From positions 131,230 through 195,229 of the forward strand of contig PYSS01000065.1 of the NCBI GenBank assembly GCA_003049465.1: a stretch of 64,000 nucleotides of DNA, given 5' to 3'. Of this stretch, positions 24,701 through 33,399 are shown in pieces. Position numbers and translations under genes: made by a program. The notes beneath the pieces are model-generated. The model saw only the letters and a list, made by a program, of their open reading frames with translations, made no database searches and was not told the origin of the DNA. How positions within the stretch are numbered: position 1 is the stretch's first letter; each line of letters begins with the position of its first letter. This DNA comes from Magnaporthiopsis rhizophila. Its lineage: Eukaryota; Ascomycota; Sordariomycetes; Magnaporthales; Magnaporthaceae.

Positions 24701-24989
24701 AGGAAGAGAAAGCGAAACCGAACTAATAAGGGCTGGCTGATTCGGTAGGGAACTCGGCTGCGAAATGGACAAGGAAGCTCGGGACCTCCCGGGACAAGAG
24801 GGCACTGGCCAGCGCGCGCGTGTGCTGCACCAGATGTACCTACTCCACGAGAGGCTCGGCAACATAAGTGATGCCCGCCAGTGCCGCGAAAAGGCCGAAT
24901 CACTCAGGGCCGAGGTACGCCCAGATCTGGCTGGCGCTCCACTCAGCGAGACCGAGTTCGACAAGCTGCAGCCGTGGATGATGTGGTAG
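21750..24989 (+). CDS. Fungal NLR/STAND protein: helical hydrophobic N-domain, NB-ARC, TPR
   Basis: Predicted 981-residue signalling NTPase of the fungal NLR class, which is linked to non-self recognition and regulated cell death. Exons are 21750-21766, 21842-22899, 22978-23890, 23961-24677 and 24749-24989. Residues 1-235 form a helical domain with two hydrophobic stretches at about 79-125 (LDLVAVLVFLSRVL and AVFAMVAAWAGLRAVLIAV). It resembles Goodbye or DUF7708-type N-domains only in general shape. The NB-ARC part follows with P-loop GIGGVGKT (about 282), kinase-2 TWLLVFDGADN (about 362), GSILLTTRD, GGLPHAL (about 448) and an MHD-like ISMHSVIQEE. From about 663 there are TPR-like repeats (GLVSLDMGRPSEALEQF, NIGRALTELGRLDEAHAAL, MASLLLRMGKPDEAEAVL, LHERLGNISDARQC). 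All motifs look intact. The first exon has only 17 coding bases, and an alternative acceptor at 21827 adds five residues. Confidence 0.88.
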
Positions 24990-25713
24990 ACGAGTTGGTT
25001 CGAATGACTTGATGTTTGTGTTCTTCTTTCCTTGGATGCTATGTATGAACGGGATGGTGAAATCTGGGATGAGCTCGATCTTGGTTGTGCTTGGCGTGCA
25101 GTTGGGAGATCGGCCAGGGGTCCTCCAAGCTGCGGGGCGGTGATGTCACTCTCGTGCCTTTTTCCTCCCATTTCAATCTGGTAGCGCTCTAACAATTGTA
25201 CCTGCGTTTGCCACAATTCTGAGTTAATGCAATGTACCAGCAGCGTCCAGTTTCAGATGCAGGGCATGAGGACTCATGGCAGGCACGCCGCAAGCCGTTC
25301 GATTGGCAGCTGGACCTGCGTCATCGTAGCCCTGACCCTGGCCACGCATGCTGACCTCCACACCTCCTTCCCGCTCTGCCTCCTCCCCCATGCCAGCGAA
25401 CCAAGAGAGGCGAAAATCAGGGTTTGGAGGGAAAGACCGCGTCGCCAATGACTGGGAATGGAAGCCGGAGCCCAGGTCGTCGTTTCGTTTCGACCCAGGA
25501 TACGCTGGCCGGCGGGGGCCAGACCGTCCAGTCACGATGGACGAGTTGGACTGCTGGCGATCCTGCTATTTAGATTCTTGACGCCGCTCTTTTTCCCATG
25601 GTGATTCCCCATGATGGCCTCTCTTTGCCTTGACCATATACACTTACGATTATAGCTACTCAAAAAACTCATGATTCATCTCGCCGCTCTGTGCAGAAAC
25701 AAGTCTCTCCTAA
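24990..25713. other. Spacer between the NLR and thaumatin-like genes
   Basis: It contains the NLR 3' UTR and the promoter of the next + strand gene. No gene was supported. I looked here for an exon encoding a signal peptide for the thaumatin-like protein and found no clear candidate. The reading from the ATG at 25671 is in a different frame. Confidence 0.4.
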
Positions 25714-26865
25714 ATGTCCATCTCAGAACTCTTCAAGGACAGCCAGGCGGTCCCCATCAGGATCACCAACCGCTGTTCCGACACGATATGGCCGGCCGTG
25801 GCGACGCAGCACGGCCGGGGCCCGGGGGTCGGCGGCTTCGAGCTCGGCGGGGGCGGCAAGTCGCGCGACCTTGACGTCAGCTGGGACTGGCAGGGCCGCA
25901 TCTGGGGCCGCACAAACTGCAGCTTCAACGCCGACGGCACCGGGCCCGCCGACCCCGACAGGGGCAGCGCCGCGGGGCCCGGCACGGCCTGCGCCACGGG
26001 GGACTGCTTCGGCGTGCGCAACTGCACGGGCGGCGGCGGACAGGTGCCCAGCACGCTGGCCGAGTTCACGCTGCGGGGAGGGATGGGCGGCAAGCAGACG
26101 TTTTACGACATCAGCCTCGTCGACGGCTACAACCTGCCCCTCGGCATCGTCTACATTCCGGCGCCCAACGCCACCACCTTCATCCCGCCGAACCTGGTCA
26201 ACCCTAGCTGCATCGCCACCAGCGGCTGGCTCGCGCCGCCGGCTAGGGTCGGGAGGACCCACGGCAACACCAACAACGGCTCGTCGTACCCCATGCCCTA
26301 CGAGCCGCGCCAGGACAACGCCGCCGTCAGCCGCTGGTGCCCCTGGCCCCTGCAGCGGTTCCCGCCCGAGAAGCCCGGCGGCGGCATCTACCCCTATCCG
26401 GACGACGGCATCGAGCGGCCCGTCTTCAACCCCTGCATGAGCGCCTGCGCCGCCACCGGCTCGGACCGGGACTGCTGCCGCGGCTCCCACAACGACCCGG
26501 CCGTGTGCCGCGGCGGGCTGTACGCGGCGAGCGCGAAGCGCGTCTGCCCGGACGTCTACAGCTTCGCCTACGACGACCACGCCTCGACGTTTATCATACC
26601 GTCGGGCGGCGGCGGCGGCTGGGAGGTCGTGTTTTGCCCGGCCGGCCGCTCGACAGACATTTTATCTACCTTCGGAAGCCAGATGCAGCACCTGGCCGCC
26701 GGCGGCAACCTCACCGGCCAGATGCTGCAGGAGGTCGCCAGCGAGGACTACATCAGGAGCCACACCTCGGCTGCTGCCCGTCTCGGTTGGCACCATCTGT
26801 TCTCTGTGAGGAACCTGGTATCTTTTACCCTTGGACTCGTAATCGGGGTGCTTAATGGGTGGTAG
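25714..26865 (+). CDS. Thaumatin-like protein with C-terminal hydrophobic helix
   Basis: Single-exon protein of 383 residues. The start of the thaumatin fold is clear: AVPIRITNRCSDTIWPAVATQHG, then FELGGGGKSRDLDVSWDWQGRIWGRTNC, which matches the family pattern of a strand, a G-rich loop and W-x-G-R-x-x-C. Further family features are GDC, LAEFTLRGG, YDISLVDGYNLPLGIVY and the CCRG...VC...YSFAYDD segment. I count 14 cysteines. The C-terminus ends in a hydrophobic helix (LVSFTLGLVIGVL) that could anchor it in a membrane or be a GPI signal. No N-terminal signal peptide is visible from this start, which is odd for a secreted family; a missed upstream exon is likely. Roles known in the family are glucan binding and cell-wall or antifungal functions; the role here is unknown. 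Confidence 0.78.
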   Translation: MSISELFKDSQAVPIRITNRCSDTIWPAVATQHGRGPGVGGFELGGGGKSRDLDVSWDWQGRIWGRTNCSFNADGTGPADPDRGSAAGPGTACATGDCFGVRNCTGGGGQVPSTLAEFTLRGGMGGKQTFYDISLVDGYNLPLGIVYIPAPNATTFIPPNLVNPSCIATSGWLAPPARVGRTHGNTNNGSSYPMPYEPRQDNAAVSRWCPWPLQRFPPEKPGGGIYPYPDDGIERPVFNPCMSACAATGSDRDCCRGSHNDPAVCRGGLYAASAKRVCPDVYSFAYDDHASTFIIPSGGGGGWEVVFCPAGRSTDILSTFGSQMQHLAAGGNLTGQMLQEVASEDYIRSHTSAAARLGWHHLFSVRNLVSFTLGLVIGVLNGW

Positions 26866-27048
26866 GAAGCCTCGGGCATGCGGGTTTGATGAAGACTCGT
26901 CAACAAAATCCAGACCACTGACGGGCCAAGAAAGAGTTTTGGTGCTGTGCCGGACGCGCGCCTCTCTTTGGAGTCTTTTCCCTTTCCGTCTCGTCCTCGG
27001 GGAGTTTCACCCCCAGATCACATCTTTTGTACAGGCTGTCTCTTGTTT

Positions 27049-27105
<57 letters not shown>

Positions 27106-27109
27106 TTNN

Positions 27110-27147
<38 letters not shown>

Positions 27148-27612
27148 CCTTTGTGCTCAGTTTTCTGGAGATCACACAGCGGCCTTCGGCGCGCTCGAGT
27201 TGCAGATACCCCCCTTTTGTATTGTGCGGATCCTACCTCCTGGATTAACCAGTATATCCTATGCCGTGTGAGACGCGACTCCTCTAGAATAAGTTATAGT
27301 ACCTAGTGCCGAATAGCCTTGAGAACTATCGACTAATAAATCGGGACTGGATGATATGCTTCATGACCGACATGCGAGGATACACCCAATACAGCCAGCC
27401 GTCCAAGATGCCGCACCTCTCGGCGCCGGAAAAGACTTTCTCGATCTACATTCAAAACTTGCCCGGGCCGATACTATCACAAAAACCAAAAGAAAGCAGA
27501 AATACCACGCCATGCAGGGTGTCGTCTCGATTGTGAAACATGCATTCATGCTGAAGAAGAGCGGAAAAAAAGGAAGCTAGAAAGAAACAAGACTCTGGGT
27601 CCAAGGCCCAGA
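26866..27612. other. 3' region containing a long T run with undetermined bases
   Basis: The stretch holds 3' UTRs of the thaumatin-like (+) and ankyrin (-) genes, which converge here. In the middle is a 97-base T run interrupted by one G and two N. No gene was seen. Confidence 0.6.
27051..27147. repeat. Poly(T) tract with G at 27105 and NN at 27108-27109
   Basis: Almost pure T over 97 positions. The N bases indicate an unresolved join or small gap in the assembly, so true length and content are uncertain. Confidence 0.95.
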
Positions 27613-28069
27613 CTAGACTCTCTTCCCCTTGGCCCCCCTCCTCCGCTCCCACTCAGCGCGCTCCTCGTCATCGCTTCCACTAAACTCGGCGTCGTCATCA
27701 CTGCTCTCCTCCTTTTGCATCTGCTGCGCCGCTTTCGTCGTCTGCGCATTATCGTTGCTGTTGCTGCTGTCACCCGACACAAAGTCGCCAGCGTTGAGAG
27801 TCGCATACTCGTGCTTCCTGATGACCTCCCGCAGGGCGTTGTTGGACGGGTCGACGAGCTGCAGCGGCGTGAGGCCGCCCTTGTTGCGCACGCGCGTGCT
27901 GGAGCCGGCCTCGAGCATCATCTCGACTAGGGCGTTGCCGAACTCGCGCTGCGCGGGGGGTTCCGAGTTGATCCAGCGGATGGCCGTATGTAAGGGGGTG
28001 TCGCCCTCGACGCGGTTGATGGGGTCGCATTCGAAGCCTTCTTGGTCGAGGAGCATGTCGATTATTTCG

Positions 28070-28121
<52 letters not shown>

Positions 28122-28475
28122 NTTTTTTTTTTTTTTTTTTTTTTTTTTTGTCTGTGTTAGTTTGCCTATCGACGGAAAAGAGAAGCGAAACAAGCAAAGG
28201 TGTGCTTACAGTTGCCCTGCGAGGCGGCCTCGTGGTACAGGTGGTTGCCCATGACGGTCCTGGTGTCGTTGAGCAGACTCGCCAGGTCGGTGGCGCTGGG
28301 TGTCTCGTCGATGATGCCCTGGAGCAGGTCGACGTTGTTTCTCCTGCAGGCCTCGATCAGCCTCTCTTTGACCGACGCGCCCTGTAAGGAGCCCATGGGT
28401 TAGCCGCTAGGTAATGACGTGTTGTGTCTGGGAGCCTGGGATCAGTACCTCGTGCTCTTCGTTGTTGCCCGCCAT
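27613..28475 (-). CDS. Ankyrin-repeat protein with acidic C-terminus, three exons
   Basis: Small protein of 218 residues. Exons are 28475-28449 (MAGNNEEHE), 28381-28210 (GASVKERLIEACRRNNVDLL...) and 28070-27613. The ankyrin consensus is visible as VKERLIEACRRNNVDLLQGI, GNHLYHEAASQGNYEIIDMLL (joined across intron 2), GDTPLHTAIRWIN and GGLTPLQLVDPSN. The tail is acidic and then basic (SSDDDAEFSGSDDEER, RRRGAKGKRV). This resembles small fungal ankyrin proteins of the Yar1/YCR051W kind, but the specific orthologue is not certain. Intron 2 (28209-28071) contains a 78-base T run in the genomic strand, that is, poly(A) in the sense strand, ending directly at the acceptor AG. Without that run it would be about 57 bases, normal for this genome. 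Confidence 0.8.
28072..28149. repeat. Poly(T) tract with N at 28122, inside ankyrin gene intron 2
   Basis: A T run of 78 positions with one N, flanked on both sides by GTCT (28069-28072 and 28150-28153). Real insertion, slippage and assembly artefact are all possible. Confidence 0.95.
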
Positions 28476-29018
28476 GCTCTCGGTGGCAGGTCTAATGCCG
28501 TCCCGGGTGATTCGAAAAGGAGGATATGGCAGAGGCGTCCGTTGGTAGCGGTCGTTGGAGTCTCGCGCAGTGCCCAGCTGAAGCGGAATTGGTGTCGCCA
28601 GGCAGCCAAGGGATGGTGGAAATAAGACCAGCGTCTTTCCCCAGGCCGTCCTGTCAAACTTGCTGTCGTCTAAGAGATTCGGGTTCCAGAGTGTGGCAGT
28701 GGCAAACAGGGGTGTGTGTCAGGGGTTTGGCGCGAGTGGGATGGCGGGGTTCGTGAAGCTACGACAGCTCAAAGCCTCAGCTCCGCTCAGCTGTGACTGG
28801 GCGAGGCACGTGCACGGGCGCCCAAGAAATTTATCGGCGGCCAAGTTGACGCAGCCAGCCGCCTGCAACCGCTTCCAACCTGGGCAGACAAAGAAGTTCG
28901 CGACGCGCCGCATAAATTTCTAGGCGGAGCTTGCGGAAAAGGGCCGTGACGGGACAATTTGGTTGGAAATACACTCCCGAAAATTCAACTTTTTCGTCCC
29001 GGGCAGCTCATTCCCAAA
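28476..29018. promoter_or_regulatory. Divergent promoter between the ankyrin gene and RPC11
   Basis: A 543-base head-to-head intergenic region. It must carry the promoters of both genes. No specific binding site was identified with confidence. Confidence 0.5.
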
Positions 29019-29523
29019 ATGCTGCTGTGTAGGAAACCCCCCTCTGACGACCCCAACAGAGACCCTAATACGGCCAGCACTAACCCCAATTCCGCCAACT
29101 CAACGCTAACATACATTGACATGCAACAAAAAGTCTGCCCCAACTGCGCAAACGTCCTGACCGTCTCGCCCATGGACACGGGCAAGAACCGACTCGAGTG
29201 CCGGACGTGCCCCTACGAGTTCGCCATCTCGGAGCCGCTGTTCAGCCGCAAGGACTTTGTGCGCAAGGAGCGCGAGGACGTCTTTGGCGGCCCCGGCGCC
29301 TGGGACAACGCGCAAAAGGCAAAGGTCCAGTGCCCCGCCGACGGCTGTGACGGCGACGAGGCCGCCTTCTTCCAGGTCCAGATCCGCAGCGCCGACGAGC
29401 CCATGACGAGCTTCTTCAAGGTGTGTTTCTTGAGTCGGGGGTTTGGCCGACGAACTATTGCTGACTGTCTGGAAACTCCCAATATAGTGCATGGCTTGTG
29501 GCCATAGGTGGCGTGAAAACTGA
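29019..29523 (+). CDS. RPC11: RNA polymerase III subunit RPC11 (POLR3K), three exons
   Basis: Small zinc-ribbon subunit of RNA polymerase III. It is needed for RNA cleavage, termination and reinitiation on tRNA and 5S genes. Exon 1 is only 10 bases (29019-29028, Met-Leu-Leu plus one base). Exon 2 is 29134-29420 and exon 3 is 29488-29523. The joined start reads MLLFCPNCANVLTVS, the conserved N-terminus, which proves the tiny first exon. The N-terminal ribbon uses CPNC and CRTC. The C-terminal TFIIS-like ribbon uses CPADGC and CMACGHRWREN. Between them is the acidic hairpin QIRSADEPMT that supports transcript cleavage. Total length is 110 residues, equal to the yeast protein. It is divergent from the ankyrin gene and convergent with MED31. 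Confidence 0.95.
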
Positions 29524-29761
29524 GCCGGCTTTTTTGTCCTTCGTATTTGCAACGACTTTTTCTCGGGGTAACGGGCGTTTGATATGGTCTGGTATGGTCG
29601 GTTTCTTCATTGGCGGGGTGGCGGCCAGGTTTGGAGTAAATACTCTAATGCGATTTGGCGAATTGGATGAAAACAACCGTCTCGTGGTTCAATTCTGGGT
29701 ATATTTGTGTTGCCGTAGACATCGCGTCTTGGCGATCGCATCATGTCCCGCCGCCTGCCCC

Positions 29762-30148
29762 TCACGTCTTCTTGTGCCACTCGACGGCGGCGCGCATCCC
29801 GCCCTGGATCATGCCCTGCACCAGGTCGGGGCTGATGATGTCCTGGCGGAAACGCTCCTGCTGCAGCAGCTCGAGGTTGCGGAGCGTGGGGCCCGGGTAC
29901 GTCAAGTACTTGACGTAGGGCGGCCGCGTCCAGTACTGCAGGTAGGCCAGGTAGGCGACAAAGGCCGGTTGCGACAGCAGCTTCTGCGCCGCCAGATGGT
30001 TGAGGTACACCGGGTTGCCCAGCGACTGCACGAACTCGAGCTCCAGCTCGAACCGCGTGTAGCCCCCGTACTTGACCTCCCCGGCCTCGTCCGTTTTCGA
30101 GGTCGACGAGGCGGGCGGCGCGGGCGGCTCAGTGGGGACGGTCGACAT
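29762..30148 (-). CDS. MED31: Mediator complex subunit 31 (Soh1)
   Basis: Single-exon protein of 128 residues. MED31 is a small subunit of the Mediator middle module that links activators to RNA polymerase II. The conserved domain spans about residues 30-105: RFELELEFVQSLGNPVYLNHL, then KLLSQPAFVAYLAYLQYW, then PPYVKYLTYPGPTLRNLELLQ and ERFRQDII. These are the signature segments of the family. The short Pro/Ser-rich N-terminus and the C-terminal MIQGGMRAAVEWHKK are variable. Length and start are typical. It is convergent with RPC11, with 238 bases between the stop codons. Confidence 0.96.
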   Translation of the reverse strand: MSTVPTEPPAPPASSTSKTDEAGEVKYGGYTRFELELEFVQSLGNPVYLNHLAAQKLLSQPAFVAYLAYLQYWTRPPYVKYLTYPGPTLRNLELLQQERFRQDIISPDLVQGMIQGGMRAAVEWHKKT

Positions 30149-30582
30149 TGTTGTTCGCTGGAGTTGTTGGGCGTCGCGCGTTCGGGCTCGTCTCGTCTTC
30201 TGGCTCGTGGTTTTCGCGGGAAGTCGATGGTTAAAGATCGAGGTTTAGTCGTGCTGCTGCCGAGCCATTGTCAACGGCACTTGGATCAATTGGAGTTTCC
30301 CTGGGTCCGTGCTCCACTGCCCCACATTCAATCCAGGGGCAGCCGACATCGCTGGTCCCTTCGTCACTTCCAGCCCCTTCATCCGCCCGATTTCGAGGTA
30401 CCTGTAATTCGGTTTTATTATTCGGGACCTTAAGATCGACCTGTGTTCCGTATAATGACAGTATTTCCGCCTAATACATGCTGTTAATTCGTATATTGCG
30501 CTTTTTTTGTACATCCTGTATGCCCTTAGAATCCCGACGCATACGGATAACATAACAGTCAACCCTTCCCTCCGCCCCCCTT
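30149..30582. other. Promoter of MED31 and 3' region of the next minus-strand gene
   Basis: A 434-base spacer between two minus-strand genes. Nothing else was recognised. Confidence 0.4.
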
Positions 30583-32466
30583 TTACGCCCAAAACAGAGA
30601 CATGACACCGCTCGCCGGCGCGCCCGAGTCCTCCAGCAGCGGCTGGGCCCTCCTCCGCCTCTCGGCCACCACCTTCTCCTCGGCCGCCCACCGGCCCGCC
30701 CGCTGCTCCTCTTCGGCCCGGCTGTCGCCCCAGAGGCTGAGCCAGCTGCTGCCGGTCCCGCCCCCGCCGCCCTGCTTCTCCTGCTGCATACGCCGCGCCT
30801 CCTCCTCGCGCGCCAGCTGCGCCACCATGGCCGCCCAATTGTCCAGCCCCGCCGCCAGACACTCACGACACCTGTTCCGGGCCTCGTCCCTGGGGTCCAG
30901 CTTCTTCTCCGCGAACGGGTTCGTCAGCCCGATTGCGCTGCCGAGACCGCCGCCGCCGTTTTGAGTTCCCCTGCCTATTCCACTACCGGGTGCTTTTGGG
31001 CCCTCGCTCTCGTTGCTGTCGCCCGTAAGTTTGTGCAGCTGCTCCTCGGCCATGTCGACGGCCTCGCGCGTCCATGCGAGCCCGTCCTCGCGCCGGCCCG
31101 CAACAGCAGCGGCGGCGGCGGACCCGCGCGCCGAGAATATGACCTCGCCGATGTGCATGTGCAGCGCCGCCTCCTCGCACAGAGCCTTGGAGTCACGCAC
31201 CGGAGGATTGCTCCCGTCGTCGGGTGCCTCCGGGAAGGGTGGCGGGCTAAAGGTGCCGATTATTATATCCGCTATCCTTTCAGGCAGGGCGCGCTCGGCT
31301 GGTGGCCTGCCGGGGCGGGCTTGGCGTCCGGATCCTTCTGCCTCATCCTCGGCGCCGGGGCTGGGTATTGAGCGCCGTGCCCTCAGGATCGACACCATTA
31401 TTGGTAGCGCCGAGGAGACATCGCCCTGTCTTGCCCTGAAGGATGCGTAGCATGTTAATGAAGTGAGGAGATTTGCAGACGGCAGGCCGGCCGAGTCCTC
31501 CAGCGTCCACATCCTGGGGTCTAGAATTTGTTTGTCCGACGGAGACGGCTTGTCTCCTTGTTGTTTTGGCACGCTCCTGCCTACGTATGGATCGTTCCCC
31601 AGCGCGATGTTCACAGCCTCCTCGTACATGATCAGCGCGGGCCCATCCACGCCCTTGAACTCGAGCCAAGAGGCGTAAGCTAGCGCGGCGTCCATGCGCT
31701 GCCGGGCCGTGAAGCCGCGCGTGCCGAGCAGGCGCTGGTACAGCACGTCGGGCGTCTCCTCAAAGGCGAGCACGCAGTCCTCTTCGCGCGGGGCGCTTTT
31801 GGACCCAGGGGGGATGGGGCGAGGCCTCGGGTTGGACGGGCCGATCATCAGCTCGGGCGGGAAGGCGGTGTTGCGCGTGGTGTCGAGCACGAAGCCGTCG
31901 ACGTGCTCCGACGCCTTGGCCAGGGCCATCAGGGCGTCGTAGTAGCCTCGCCTCCACTCCTCGCTGCGGCCGGAGAGGTCCTTGCTGCCGTCCGGGTGCG
32001 GGGGGTCTTCTCCGAACGGGACGTCCGTCAGGCCCTTGCCGTCCTTGGTCGGATCTTCGAGGCGGCGGACGGCATCGCGCAGGAGCTGGAAGACGTTGAC
32101 CCAGTCGGTCTGGACGACGTCGGTTCGGGCGCGCTGTGCCAGGGCCTCACGGATCAGACCGCGGGTCATAAAGGACCACTCGTGTGGGGTGGGGAACTCG
32201 CGCTCGCGGGCCTCCTCGCGCAGGACGAAGGCGGTGGCCAGGGCGCATACGCTCATGCCGGCGAAGATGAGGGTGTAGCGGGCCGTCATGATGATCTCGT
32301 GCTTGAGCCAGCGTCGGCGCTCCGTGGTCATGAGGCGGAACTGCTGCTGCGGTGGCGGGCTCGAGAGGAAGGGCAGGCTCGGGCGCGCGCGCCGCGAGAG
32401 CGAGGAGGTATGTCGCGGGGCGGCCTCGCGGAGGAGCCGCCGCAGCACGAGGCGGGGCCGAGGCAT
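30583..32466 (-). CDS. Predicted mitochondrial membrane protein with helical repeats, unknown function
   Basis: Single-exon protein of 627 residues. I do not recognise a named family. The N-terminus is rich in Arg, Ser and Leu and lacks acidic residues for about 45 residues (MPRPRLVLRRLLREAAPRH), like a mitochondrial presequence. A single transmembrane helix follows at about 58-80 (YTLIFAGMSVCALATAFVL) after a basic helix. The rest is soluble and helical with TPR-like segments (RMDAALAYASWLEFKGVDGPA, SLTCYASFRARQGDVSSALP, ALCEEAALHMHIGEVIF, RCRECLAAGLDNWAAMV). Low-complexity Gly/Ser/Pro loops separate them. By analogy it may be an inner-membrane protein exposing a helical-repeat domain, but this is inference. 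It is not an MFS permease, since only one membrane segment is present. Confidence 0.75.
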   Translation of the reverse strand: MPRPRLVLRRLLREAAPRHTSSLSRRARPSLPFLSSPPPQQQFRLMTTERRRWLKHEIIMTARYTLIFAGMSVCALATAFVLREEAREREFPTPHEWSFMTRGLIREALAQRARTDVVQTDWVNVFQLLRDAVRRLEDPTKDGKGLTDVPFGEDPPHPDGSKDLSGRSEEWRRGYYDALMALAKASEHVDGFVLDTTRNTAFPPELMIGPSNPRPRPIPPGSKSAPREEDCVLAFEETPDVLYQRLLGTRGFTARQRMDAALAYASWLEFKGVDGPALIMYEEAVNIALGNDPYVGRSVPKQQGDKPSPSDKQILDPRMWTLEDSAGLPSANLLTSLTCYASFRARQGDVSSALPIMVSILRARRSIPSPGAEDEAEGSGRQARPGRPPAERALPERIADIIIGTFSPPPFPEAPDDGSNPPVRDSKALCEEAALHMHIGEVIFSARGSAAAAAVAGRREDGLAWTREAVDMAEEQLHKLTGDSNESEGPKAPGSGIGRGTQNGGGGLGSAIGLTNPFAEKKLDPRDEARNRCRECLAAGLDNWAAMVAQLAREEEARRMQQEKQGGGGGTGSSWLSLWGDSRAEEEQRAGRWAAEEKVVAERRRRAQPLLEDSGAPASGVMSLFWA

Positions 32467-33399
32467 TGTGAGCGGGTGTTTCGGATCGGGCTGCCCTATG
32501 TGTTCGGCCTCCTAGGGAGGCATTCTCCCCTCCGGCGCAGGGAGTGTCGAATAGATTTGTCGACGGGTGCTGCTGACTGTCGTCGTCGTCGTTGTCGTCG
32601 TTGATGGCATTTTGAGCTTTCGAATTGCATCCCCACCCATGGAAGCTTCGCATGACAGAAATCCAAGGTCAGCTGGCTGGCCCCACTTACCGATGGGCTC
32701 CACCCTTGGAATTCGCGATGGTGTGAAGGACGAACGTCAGCCAGCCTGTTTTTATCGATCAACCTGTGACTGCAGATTGCCAACGTGTGGTGTGAATACG
32801 GCCTTCTGGTGGGGTGGTATTGGAGACAGATCTGCCGTGTCTTGCCGGCCTCGAGGGCGGTGCATTTCGTCACGAGGGGCCTTTGCTTATTCCCCGCACC
32901 TATATAGATGTTACCACGGCTGCCATCACCTGTGAATGGAATCGGGATTGCTCATGATGTGGGTGGCCTATCGCAGAGCAGGCTGGCCTCGCCGCGCATG
33001 ACCAAGACACGGATGTATGGGTCATATTATACAGGCTGCTACCTCGGACTGACCACGAAGTCGTTCAAGACTGCCATACCATTTCGCTGCCTGCCCATGT
33101 TGCCTGGTTTTAAGCCGAGCCGGACCAGGCCTCTGCTCAGTGGTATCTTGGCTTGTGACGCCCGACCGACGTCGTCTGCCAACAATCTTGGCCCGACGGC
33201 GGCCCTTTCATTAAAGTCATAGGTCGAATCTACATAATGATGATCATTATAACTTGGAGTTCTCTTCTATATCCGTTTTGAGCTTCTTCCTCGTCTGGTC
33301 AACTTTAGTACTTGTTTAGGGCCGTTTTCCTCGATCTCGCTAGCAAACGGGAAATATCCCGACTGGCTGCGTCCTTCGCGCGGCTGAACCCGCCTAAAG
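32467..33399. promoter_or_regulatory. Divergent intergenic region
   Basis: A 933-base region between a minus-strand gene starting at 32466 and a plus-strand gene starting at 33400. It must hold both promoters. A GTCGTC-type trinucleotide run lies near 32580-32605. No other feature was seen. Confidence 0.4.

Noticed and set aside
29498..30433. A 311-codon plus-strand frame
   Set aside because: It is antisense to MED31 and explained by the GC-rich coding of that gene.
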